A stretch of DNA of 64,000 nt, from positions 1-64,000 of the forward strand of contig CABUTS010000007.1 of the NCBI GenBank assembly GCA_902494515.1, given 5' to 3'. Source of the DNA: an uncultured Muribaculaceae bacterium. GTDB taxonomy: Bacteria; Bacteroidota; Bacteroidia; Bacteroidales; Muribaculaceae. Under the pieces are notes generated by a model. That model was not told the origin of the DNA and did not search any database. It was given only the letters and a program-made list of their open reading frames with translations. Of the stretch, positions 23,705 through 32,309 are shown in pieces (the first letter of the stretch is position 1; each line of letters starts with the position of its first letter). A program made the translations under genes and the position numbers.

Positions 23705-26700
23705 ATGAAATATTTCTGCAAACATTTGCTTGCTGCATTGTTGCTCGCCGCCGGATTCACCGGCGCCGATGCCAAGACAGTGTATCCTTATGAGTTCGCA
23801 CCCTCGCAGGGGATTGTGAACGACAGCGAGAAACCTTTCCGCGATGAAGTCTGCCTCAACGGCTACTGGCAGTTCCAGCCGGTGGCCCTTCCCGCCGACT
23901 ACCGTCAGGGTGCCGGCAAGGCCCCCGAACTTCCTATGCCAACAGCCGACGGCTGGAGCAGCACGCTCATCAAGATTCCGTCGCCCTGGAACATCAACAG
24001 CTTCGGTTACCGCGACCTCGAGGGTCCCGACCACCGCAACTACCCCTCCTATCCCAAGGAATGGGACAAGGTGCTGATGGGCTGGATGAAAAAGACCGTG
24101 CAGGTGCCCGTCGACTGGAACGGCGAGACAATCAAACTCTATTTCGAAGCCGTAGCCGGTGACACCGAAGTCTATGTCAACGGCCACAAAGTAGGGGAGA
24201 ACTTCGACCTGTTCCTCCCGTTCTCGTTCGATATCACCCGCTATGTAACCCCCGGCCAGAACGCCGAAATCCTTGTCGGTGTCCGCAGCCAGAAGCTGTT
24301 CGAGGACAACTCGACCGTAGGCCGCCGCATTGTTCCGGGCGGTTCGATGTGGGGTTACCATATCAACGGTATCTGGCAGGACGTCTATCTGCTGGCCGAG
24401 CCGAAAGTGGCCGTCAGCAACGTGTTCGTGAAGCCGTTGGTTGACCGCGACAGCCTCGAAGTGGAGGTTGAGCTGACCAACAACACCGACCGCGAGGTCC
24501 GCGTGGATGTAGGCGGCGACGTGAAGCAGTGGATCAACAAGGCCGGCACCGACGTCAACACCGCCCCCGTTCCGGCATCGGAGCTCGGCGAAACAGCCCT
24601 GACGATCGCTCCCGCCAAGGTCACCATTCCCGCCAACGCCTCTGCCAAGATCCAGCTCGCCGCCAAGGTTGACGGCCGTCTGGAATTCTGGACTCCCGAA
24701 CACCCCAACCTCTACGGCCTGGTTCTCAGCGTTGACCAGAAGAACAAGACCCTCGACAAGAAATATGAACGTTTCGGCTGGCGCCAGTGGACCCTTCAGG
24801 GCGACCGCCAGTGTCTCAACGGCAAACCCTACGCCCTGCACAGCGACTCATGGCATTTCCAGGGCATCCCGCAGATGACCCGCCGCTACGCGTGGGCCTG
24901 GTTCACAGCCATCAAGGATATGAACGGCAACGCCGTTCGCCCGCATGCTCAGGTTTATCCCCGCTTCTACCTCGACCTGGCCGATGAAATGGGTATCTGC
25001 GTCCTCGACGAAACCGCCAACTGGGCCAGCGACGGTGGTCCCAAGCTCGACTCCGAACTTTTCTGGACCGCATCCAAGGACCACCTCCGCCGCTTCGTGA
25101 TGCGCGACCGCAACCACGCGTCGGTTTTCGGCTGGTCGGTCAGCAACGAAAACAAGCCCGTGATTCTCTACGTATTCAACCGCCCCGACCTCATGCCGCT
25201 GCAGGTGAAAGCCTGGGAAGAATGGCGCGACATTGTGCGCGCAACCGATCCCACCCGTCCCTGGATTTCCTCCGACGGCGAGGATGACGGCGACGGCATC
25301 CTTCCCGTTACCGTCGGCCACTACGGCGATAAGAATTCCATGAAGAAATGGAAAGCCATCGGCAAGCCCTGGGGTATGGGCGAACACAGCATGGCTTACT
25401 ACGGTACCCCCGAGCAGGTTTCGGTCTACAACGGCGAACGCGCCTATGAGTCGCAGGAAGGCCGTATGGAAGGTCTCGCAAACGAGTGCTACAACCTCAT
25501 CAAGGACCAGCGCGACATGGGCGCCAGCTTCAGCACCGTGTTCAACATGGCCTGGTACGCCCTCCAGCCCCTCCCCCTGGGCAAAGAGGACATCACCACA
25601 GCCCCCTCGCTCGAGGATGACGGTATCTTCTTCGGCGAATACCGCGAAGGTGTTCCCGGCGTTCAGCCCGAGCGCGTAGGCCCCTACTGCACTACCTTCA
25701 ACCCCGGTTACGACCCCAACCTCCCCCTCTACCGCGAGTGGCCTATGTTCGCCGCTCTCCGCGCCGCCAATGCTCCCGCAGGTCCCGCTTACAGCACCTG
25801 GGCAAAAATCGACAAGTCGCAGTACGAAGCTCCCGCAGCCGAACCCGCCAAGCCTTACAAGAGTGTTTCGTTCCTCGGTAACAATGACAGCCGCGTCAAG
25901 AACATCTTCGACGCTCAGGGTGTCGTATGGTCCAAGCTCCCCAAATCCGGCAAGGATTGTCTCGTGATTGTCGACGCCACAACCGCTCCCGACGCCAAAC
26001 TCATCGAGACTCTCGGTAAGGCCATGAACAGCGGTGCCGATGTATGGTTCTGGGGCATCAACCCCGAGACCGCGGCTGCCTTCGCTTCCCTCCTCCCCGA
26101 CAAGCTCACCGTTGAGGAGCTCAGCCGCTCCTCCTTCATCCCCGAGCAGCGCTCCTGGGTTCGCGGCCTGAACAACAGCGACCTTTACTTCTGCGAAATC
26201 CAGCAGTCCGATGCCGCCAAGCACACCCTCTCCGGTCCCTTCGTTGACAACGGCGAGGTACTTCTCAATGCCTGCCGCACCAACTGGCGCCGCTGGAACA
26301 AGCGTCCCGAGGAGATCAAGACCGCCGGAACCCTCCGCAGCGAAAACGAATGTACCGCCGCACTGCCGGTGTTCGTGAAATATCCCGGCCATAACGGCGA
26401 CATCTACGTCAGCACCCTGACCGAGTTCACCAATTCCGCCAAGGGTTACAGCACCCTCGCCACCATCCTGCGCAATGCCGGCGTTGAATGTCGCGCAGCC
26501 GAGGTGAACCCCGACGAGGTGTTCTTCCTCCGCGACGGTGTCGTTGCCTTCCCCGTTTCCGCCAAGCAGAAACTCGAAAAGACCGCCGACGGCTACCAGC
26601 TGGTTGTCTACGCCTACAGCCCCCGTCCCCTCGACGACCTGCTCATCGAGCCGAACGTTCCGAAACTTGAGCTTCAGGTGAAGGCCAAGAACGCTTCCCT

Positions 26701-26902
26701 GAAGGTCGGCGACGTTGCAATCAACGGCAAACTCTCGGGCGACCGCACAAGGTTCATCGAACTCCCCCTGAAGCAGGGCTGGAACAAGCTGACCCTCAAC
26801 ATCGGCGAGATGGACCGCAACAACTTCGAGGCATCGTTCCGCTGCGACAACAATGCCGAGTTCCTCCCCAAGTTCCAGGTTCTGTACAGCAATCCCGAAT
26901 AA
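23705..26902 (+). CDS. GH2 family glycosidase
   Basis: A 1065-aa exported protein (signal 1-23). It begins with the GH2 sugar-binding jelly roll (about 45-235; LNGYWQFQPV, EVYVNGHKVGEN, GGIWQDVYLL-like NGIWQDVYLL), then an immunoglobulin-like domain (240-350) and the TIM barrel (355-680). Candidate catalytic residues are Glu482 in SVSNENKP (acid/base) and Glu560 in WGMGEHSM (nucleophile). A long C-terminal part (about 690-1065) looks like a Rossmann-type glutamine-amidotransferase-like plus beta domain. GH2 covers beta-galactosidases, beta-glucuronidases, beta-mannosidases and others; context favours a side-chain beta-galactosidase, but that is unproven. Confidence 0.85.
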   Translation: MKYFCKHLLAALLLAAGFTGADAKTVYPYEFAPSQGIVNDSEKPFRDEVCLNGYWQFQPVALPADYRQGAGKAPELPMPTADGWSSTLIKIPSPWNINSFGYRDLEGPDHRNYPSYPKEWDKVLMGWMKKTVQVPVDWNGETIKLYFEAVAGDTEVYVNGHKVGENFDLFLPFSFDITRYVTPGQNAEILVGVRSQKLFEDNSTVGRRIVPGGSMWGYHINGIWQDVYLLAEPKVAVSNVFVKPLVDRDSLEVEVELTNNTDREVRVDVGGDVKQWINKAGTDVNTAPVPASELGETALTIAPAKVTIPANASAKIQLAAKVDGRLEFWTPEHPNLYGLVLSVDQKNKTLDKKYERFGWRQWTLQGDRQCLNGKPYALHSDSWHFQGIPQMTRRYAWAWFTAIKDMNGNAVRPHAQVYPRFYLDLADEMGICVLDETANWASDGGPKLDSELFWTASKDHLRRFVMRDRNHASVFGWSVSNENKPVILYVFNRPDLMPLQVKAWEEWRDIVRATDPTRPWISSDGEDDGDGILPVTVGHYGDKNSMKKWKAIGKPWGMGEHSMAYYGTPEQVSVYNGERAYESQEGRMEGLANECYNLIKDQRDMGASFSTVFNMAWYALQPLPLGKEDITTAPSLEDDGIFFGEYREGVPGVQPERVGPYCTTFNPGYDPNLPLYREWPMFAALRAANAPAGPAYSTWAKIDKSQYEAPAAEPAKPYKSVSFLGNNDSRVKNIFDAQGVVWSKLPKSGKDCLVIVDATTAPDAKLIETLGKAMNSGADVWFWGINPETAAAFASLLPDKLTVEELSRSSFIPEQRSWVRGLNNSDLYFCEIQQSDAAKHTLSGPFVDNGEVLLNACRTNWRRWNKRPEEIKTAGTLRSENECTAALPVFVKYPGHNGDIYVSTLTEFTNSAKGYSTLATILRNAGVECRAAEVNPDEVFFLRDGVVAFPVSAKQKLEKTADGYQLVVYAYSPRPLDDLLIEPNVPKLELQVKAKNASLKVGDVAINGKLSGDRTRFIELPLKQGWNKLTLNIGEMDRNNFEASFRCDNNAEFLPKFQVLYSNPE

Positions 26903-26970
26903 CTGACCTATTCAGCGACAATAAACTGACAGATTCTGCGTAATTTCAATAAACAGATTCCTAAAATATC

Positions 26971-29433
26971 ATGAAAAAAATTTATTTGTCACTGCTGCTT
27001 GCGGTTTTCGCTCTCGTGGTGCAGGCCAACGAGCTGAAACTTAAGTATTCACACCCCGCGAAGGTGTGGGTCGAGGCCCTGCCTGTCGGCTGTTCCAACA
27101 TGGCCGCGATGGTCTATGGCGGCGTTTCCGACGAGCAGATCCAGCTTAACGAGGAGACCATGTGGGGCGGCAGCCCGCACGATAACAACAACCCCGCCGG
27201 CCGCGAGGCTCTCGATGAAATCCGCGCCAAGATTTTCGCCGGAGACCTCAAGGGAGCCTCCGACCTTTGCCAAAAGTCGATGTTCTCCGGCAAGAACGGC
27301 ATGCCCTACCAGACCGTCGGCAGCCTTCACATCAAGACTCCCGACCGCGGCGAAGTATCGGGCTACACCCGTGACCTCGACCTGAACCGCGCCGTCGCCA
27401 CTACCCGCTACACCGTCGGGGGTGTCACCTACACCCGCGAGGTGTTCGCTTCGCTGGCCGACCGCGTGATCATCGTCCGCATCACCGCCGACAAGCCGGG
27501 GATGGTGGACTTCGACCTCGCTTACACCTCTCCGCTGCCCGGCCACAAGGTGAGCCGCCGCGGCAAATCGCTGGTGCTCAAGGGCAACGGGATGGACCAT
27601 GAAGGCGTTCCCGGTGTAATCAAGATGGAAACCCAGACCCGCGTGGCTGCCGAAGGGGGCCGCACGGTGCTGAACGACTCGACCCTCAGCGTCAAGGGAG
27701 CCGACGCCGCTACCATCTTCATCGGTTCGGCCACGAACTTCGTGAACTACAAGGATGTCAGCGGCAATGCCACCAAGAAGGCCACCGCTATGCTCGACCG
27801 CGTGGTAAAACAGCCTTACAGCCAGCTGCTTGCAAACCATGAGGCAAAATACAAAGAGCAGTTCGACCGCGTCAGCCTCGACCTCGGCTCCTCCCCACTG
27901 GAGAATCTCGACACCCCGGAGCGTATCGCCCGTTTCAACGAAGGGAAAGATATGCCCTTGGCAGCCCTGATGTTCCAGTTCGGCCGCTACCTGCTGATCA
28001 GCTCTTCGCAGCCCGGCGGTCAGCCCGCCAACCTGCAGGGTGTATGGAACCACCAGCTTCAGGCCCCCTGGGACGGCAAGTACACCATCAACATCAACAC
28101 CGAAATGAACTACTGGCCCGCCGAGGTCACCAACCTAAGCGAGACCCACGAGCCGCTGTTCTCGATGGTCAATGACCTGAGCGTAACCGGCGCCAAGACC
28201 GCCCGCGAGATGTACGGCTGCCGCGGTTGGGTGACCCACCACAACACCGACATCTGGCGCACCTGCGCTCCGGTCGACGGCCCCTTCTACGGCAACTGGC
28301 CCAACGGCGGCGCCTGGCTCACCACCCACGTCTGGCAGCACTATCTCTACACCGGCGACAAGGAATTCCTGGCAAAATACTACCCGGCAATCAAGGGTGT
28401 AGCCGATTTCTACATGGATTTTATGATCGAGCATCCCACGATGGGTTATCTCGTTACCGTTCCCTCCATGTCCCCCGAACATGGCCCGGCCAATGAGAAC
28501 GACCAGAGCGGTTCCTCGCTGACAGCCGGCTGCACGATGGACAACCAGATTGTCTTCGACGCCCTGACCAGCGCCCGCCGTGCTTCCGAAATCCTCGGCG
28601 AACCGCAGAGCTACCGCGACTCCCTGACCGCCGTGCTCGACCGCATGGCTCCCATGCAGGTCGGCCGCCACAACCAGCTTCAGGAGTGGCTCGGCGACTA
28701 CGACGACCCCAACGACAAGCACCGCCACATCTCGCACGCCTACGGTCTCTTCCCCGGCATGCAGATTTCCCCCTACCGCAACCCCGAGCTGTTCCAGGCT
28801 ATGCGCAACACCATGATTCAGCGCGGCGACGAGGCCACCGGCTGGTCGATCGGCTGGAAAATCAACCTCTGGGCTCGTCTGCAGGACGGTAACCATGCCT
28901 TCAAGATCATCAACAACCTGCTGAAGATTCTTCCCGACGACCGTCAGACCTCCAAGTATCCTGTCGGCCGCACATACCCCAACATGTTCGACGCCCATCC
29001 GCCGTTCCAGATCGACGGTAACTTCGGCTACACCGCCGGCGTTGCCGAGATGCTGATGCAGAGCCACGACGGGGCCGTGCATCTGCTTCCGGCGCTTCCC
29101 GACGCATGGCAGGAGGGGTCGGTCAAGGGTCTCGTAGCCCGCGGCGGCTTTGTCACCGATATCGACTGGAAGGCCGGGCAGCTCGCCTCGGCCAAGGTTT
29201 ATTCGCGTCTCGGCGGCAACCTGCGCATCCGCTCCTACATCCCCCTCGACATCGAGGGTGCCACCGAAGCCAAGGGTGAGAACCCCAACCCGCTCTACAA
29301 GACCGAAGCCATCAAAACCCCGCTGATTTCCCCCGAAATCACCCCTCAGCACCCGATTCTCAACCGCGTGTATGAGTATGACCTCCCCACCGAGGCCGGC
29401 AAATCCTACGCGGTCAAGCCTGCAAAGTTCTGA
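26971..29433 (+). CDS. GH95 family alpha-L-fucosidase/alpha-L-galactosidase
   Basis: The 820-aa protein (signal 1-19) shows the GH95 architecture: N-terminal beta domain (PVGCSNMAAMVYGGVSDEQIQLNEET), then an (alpha/alpha)6 barrel. Asn374 and Asn376 in TININTEMNYWP, Glu503 in VPSMSPEHG (acid) and Asp682 in QIDGNFG correspond to the catalytic residues of Bifidobacterium AfcA. Residue 372, two before the first Asn, is Thr. From memory of published GH95 work, fucosidases carry His here and a xylan-targeting alpha-L-galactosidase carries Thr, so alpha-L-galactosidase is worth considering. It sits 68 bp after the GH2 gene. Confidence 0.92.
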   Translation: MKKIYLSLLLAVFALVVQANELKLKYSHPAKVWVEALPVGCSNMAAMVYGGVSDEQIQLNEETMWGGSPHDNNNPAGREALDEIRAKIFAGDLKGASDLCQKSMFSGKNGMPYQTVGSLHIKTPDRGEVSGYTRDLDLNRAVATTRYTVGGVTYTREVFASLADRVIIVRITADKPGMVDFDLAYTSPLPGHKVSRRGKSLVLKGNGMDHEGVPGVIKMETQTRVAAEGGRTVLNDSTLSVKGADAATIFIGSATNFVNYKDVSGNATKKATAMLDRVVKQPYSQLLANHEAKYKEQFDRVSLDLGSSPLENLDTPERIARFNEGKDMPLAALMFQFGRYLLISSSQPGGQPANLQGVWNHQLQAPWDGKYTININTEMNYWPAEVTNLSETHEPLFSMVNDLSVTGAKTAREMYGCRGWVTHHNTDIWRTCAPVDGPFYGNWPNGGAWLTTHVWQHYLYTGDKEFLAKYYPAIKGVADFYMDFMIEHPTMGYLVTVPSMSPEHGPANENDQSGSSLTAGCTMDNQIVFDALTSARRASEILGEPQSYRDSLTAVLDRMAPMQVGRHNQLQEWLGDYDDPNDKHRHISHAYGLFPGMQISPYRNPELFQAMRNTMIQRGDEATGWSIGWKINLWARLQDGNHAFKIINNLLKILPDDRQTSKYPVGRTYPNMFDAHPPFQIDGNFGYTAGVAEMLMQSHDGAVHLLPALPDAWQEGSVKGLVARGGFVTDIDWKAGQLASAKVYSRLGGNLRIRSYIPLDIEGATEAKGENPNPLYKTEAIKTPLISPEITPQHPILNRVYEYDLPTEAGKSYAVKPAKF

Positions 29434-29481
29434 CGCGCCAATTCAGATCAATTTCTTTACCTTTTCAACCACGAAACTGCC

Positions 29482-30942
29482 ATGATTAAAAATAATATTC
29501 CTGCCTTCGCGGCCTTCGCGGCCTTCGCGGCGCTCATGGCTTCCGGCACCATGTCGGCAGCCGGTCCCGCGCCCGAGATTACTTATCCGCGGACAGCAGC
29601 CTATACCTCCAACCCGCTGTTTCTCGACTTCACCTCCCCGATGATGGAGGGTGACTCGCTGGGACATCTCTACACCGCCGACCCCTCGGCCCATGTCTGG
29701 AACATCAACGGCAAGGAGGTGCTGTATCTCTACGCTTCGCACGACATGGAACCGCCCCGCGGCTGCGACTACATGGACCGCTACCATATCTTCTCGACCG
29801 AAGACCTCGTGAACTGGACCGACCACGGCGAAGTGCTCAACGCCGAGACATCGAACCGTGTCACCGGCATCGGTTCCGACGGCTTCATGTGGGCCCCCGA
29901 CTGCGGCTACAACCCCGCCAACGGTCTGTATTACTACGTCTATCCCCACAAGCTCTCGAACACCGAGGATGTCTGGGGCATCTTCGTCGGTACCTCGAAA
30001 AATCCCGCCGGTCCGTTCGACCTCAAGGGCTACATCAAGGGTGTGCCTTCGGTGATTGACCCCTGTCTGTTCGTTGATGACGACGGGCAGCCCTACCTCT
30101 ACGTCGGTGGCGGCGGCAAGGGATGCTGGGGCGGCAAGCTCCGCCGTGACGACTGGACGAAGCTCGACGGCGAGATGCAGCGTCTGGGCGACTTCGAGGA
30201 CTTCCACGAAGGCCCCTGGGTGTTCAGATACAACGGCAAGTATTACATGAGCTACCCCGACAACAACCCTGACAACAACCACATGCGCTACGCGGTGGCC
30301 GACAATCCCCTCGGTCCGTACACCTCCATGGGCATCTATATGCGCCCTCACGGCCACGACACCACCCACGGTTCGATTGTGAAGTTCAAGGGAAAATGGT
30401 ATCAGTTCTACCACACCGCCGACTTCTCGGGACGCGGCAACCTCCGCTCGGTTTGCTTCGACGAGCTGACCTTCACCCCCGACGGCCGCATCAACATGCT
30501 CCACAACTGGGGCGAGCCCTACAAGGGTAAACGTCTTGCCTTGCGCTCCTCCAAGCCTCTGAAGGTTAAGGCCACGCACTACAACGAGGGTGGCAACTCC
30601 AAGGGGTATTTCACTCGCGACAAGGTAGCTCCGTCGCGCAAGGCCAAGGCCGTTGACCTCGGTCCGGAGGAGTGGCTGCAGTTCAGCATCAATGCCGAGA
30701 AGGCCGGAATCTGCAAGGTTACAGCCATGGTCCGCAAGAATGCCCCCGATTCCAAGGTGTCGTTCCTCGAGGACGTCGAATATCTGACCGACAGGAACGG
30801 GGTGGCTCTCGCCGATGCCGAGCCCGGCCAGTGGCAGGAGATGACCTTCGAGGTGCCCCTGAAGAAGGGTGACCACGAACTGCAGTTCCGCGTCAAGAAG
30901 GGGAATGTTTCCATCAAGGATTTCACTGTTGAATACAAGTAA
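29482..30942 (+). CDS. GH43 family glycosidase with C-terminal CBM6-like module
   Basis: The 486-aa protein has a GH43 propeller (about 55-345) and a beta-sandwich module (about 355-486; AVDLGPEEWLQFSINAEKAG) that looks CBM6-like. Catalytic candidates are Asp67 in TADPSAHVW, Asp193 in SVIDPCLFVDDDG and Glu243 in DFHEGPWVFRYNGKYYMSY. The signal peptide contains a threefold AFA repeat from a 9-bp DNA tandem repeat and has no lipobox, unlike the other two GH43 proteins, so it is probably soluble in the periplasm. It is followed 40 bp later by GH71/99-like copy 3. Confidence 0.9.
   Translation: MIKNNIPAFAAFAAFAALMASGTMSAAGPAPEITYPRTAAYTSNPLFLDFTSPMMEGDSLGHLYTADPSAHVWNINGKEVLYLYASHDMEPPRGCDYMDRYHIFSTEDLVNWTDHGEVLNAETSNRVTGIGSDGFMWAPDCGYNPANGLYYYVYPHKLSNTEDVWGIFVGTSKNPAGPFDLKGYIKGVPSVIDPCLFVDDDGQPYLYVGGGGKGCWGGKLRRDDWTKLDGEMQRLGDFEDFHEGPWVFRYNGKYYMSYPDNNPDNNHMRYAVADNPLGPYTSMGIYMRPHGHDTTHGSIVKFKGKWYQFYHTADFSGRGNLRSVCFDELTFTPDGRINMLHNWGEPYKGKRLALRSSKPLKVKATHYNEGGNSKGYFTRDKVAPSRKAKAVDLGPEEWLQFSINAEKAGICKVTAMVRKNAPDSKVSFLEDVEYLTDRNGVALADAEPGQWQEMTFEVPLKKGDHELQFRVKKGNVSIKDFTVEYK
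29503..29529 (+). repeat. 9-bp tandem repeat (three exact copies) in a signal peptide
   Basis: GCCTTCGCG is repeated exactly three times in frame from codon 8 of the GH43-CBM6-like gene, encoding AFA three times in the hydrophobic core. Slippage would lengthen or shorten the signal peptide by three residues. Confidence 0.9.
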
Positions 30943-30982
30943 GAAAAATTATCCATAAGACACAGATTATCAGTAAATAAGT

Positions 30983-32242
30983 ATGTCAATTAAGAAATAT
31001 ACAACGGCATTGTTCGCCGGGCTGCTTGCAGTCACCACCGCGTTCGGCGGCACCAAGCACGCCAAGGAAACCAAATATCCCAGCTACGAAGGACTCGTGA
31101 TGGCCGGTTACCAGGGTTGGTTCCACAAACCCGCCAAGGGGCTGTGGTTCAGCGATGAAAACAAGGTCCGCATCGACATGTGGCCCGACGTCAGCGAATA
31201 CGAGAACACCTATCCCACCGGTCTGAAGCATGCCGACGGCTCGCAGGCGCGTTTCTTCTCCTCCGACGACGAGCAGACCGTCAAGACCCACTTCCGCTGG
31301 ATGAAGGAATACGGCCTCGACGGTGTGTTCATGCAGCGTTTCTGGCATGCCGCCTCCCCCAAGGCCCGCACCCGCAACAACGTGCTCCGCAACGCCATGA
31401 AGTATGCCGGCGAATATGACCGCGCAATCGGCGTGATGTACGACCTCTCGGGTCTCAACCCCAAGACCGACAACTGCTCGATGCTCATCGATGACTGGAA
31501 ATATCTTGTTGACTCCCTGAAGGTTACCAACCCCGACGGCGACAACACCTACGTCTTCTACAACGGCAAGCCACTCGTAACCATCTGGGGTGTCGGTTTC
31601 CCCGACCGTCCCTACAACATCCGCAACATCGGTCTGGAGAACTTCATCGACTTCCTGAAGAACGACCCCGAATATGGCGGCTGCAGCGTGATGATCGGTG
31701 TGCCTACCTTCTGGCGCGACCTGAATGCCGACTGCGTCAATGACCCCTATCTCCACCACCTTATCTGCAAGTGCGACATCGTGCTCCCCTGGATGGTGCA
31801 GCGTTTCACTCCTCTGCTGCATAACGACATGGACCGCTACCGCGACGTCATCCTCGGCGATATGCAGTGGTGCGCCGAGCACAACATCGGCTATGTGCCC
31901 TTAGTTACCCCCGGTTTCAGCTGGCACAACCTCAGCCGCTTTGAATTCCCCGACGACGTGAAGCCCTCAGGTTCCATTCCCCGTCAGGGTGGCCGCTTCT
32001 ACTGGCAGCAGATCTACACCGCCCTCAATGCCGGCGCCAAGATGCTGTATGTGGCTATGTTTGACGAGGTTAACGAAGGTACCGCCATCTTCAAGTGCAC
32101 CGACAATCCCCCTGTCGGCAAGGAAATTGAGTTCGTCGGAATGGATGGCCAGCCCAGCGACCACTACCTCTGGCTCACCGGCGAGGCCGGCCGAATGCTC
32201 CGCAACGAAATCCCCCTCACCAAGAAAATGCCCACCCGCTGA
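30983..32242 (+). CDS. GH71/GH99-like glycoside hydrolase (copy 3)
   Basis: This 419-aa copy has a signal peptide without a lipobox (about 1-23), so it is probably periplasmic, unlike copy 2. Family blocks are present: GLVMAGYQGWF (37-47), DGVFMQRF (113-120), VMYDLSG, NGKPLVTIWGVGF, MIGVPTFWR, DIVLPWMVQRF and MLYVAMFDEVNEGTAI (354-369), giving Glu362/Glu365 as the candidate pair. It diverges from the others in the stretch before the motif (PLVTPGFSW rather than PLCFPGFSW). Its upstream neighbour is a GH43, the third such pairing in the window. Confidence 0.8.
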   Translation: MSIKKYTTALFAGLLAVTTAFGGTKHAKETKYPSYEGLVMAGYQGWFHKPAKGLWFSDENKVRIDMWPDVSEYENTYPTGLKHADGSQARFFSSDDEQTVKTHFRWMKEYGLDGVFMQRFWHAASPKARTRNNVLRNAMKYAGEYDRAIGVMYDLSGLNPKTDNCSMLIDDWKYLVDSLKVTNPDGDNTYVFYNGKPLVTIWGVGFPDRPYNIRNIGLENFIDFLKNDPEYGGCSVMIGVPTFWRDLNADCVNDPYLHHLICKCDIVLPWMVQRFTPLLHNDMDRYRDVILGDMQWCAEHNIGYVPLVTPGFSWHNLSRFEFPDDVKPSGSIPRQGGRFYWQQIYTALNAGAKMLYVAMFDEVNEGTAIFKCTDNPPVGKEIEFVGMDGQPSDHYLWLTGEAGRMLRNEIPLTKKMPTR

Positions 32243-32309
32243 TACTTTCCCTTTAATCTGTAGTTTTGCGTAATCTGTTGTTTTTGCGGCAGAAATAAAC
32301 CAAATCATC

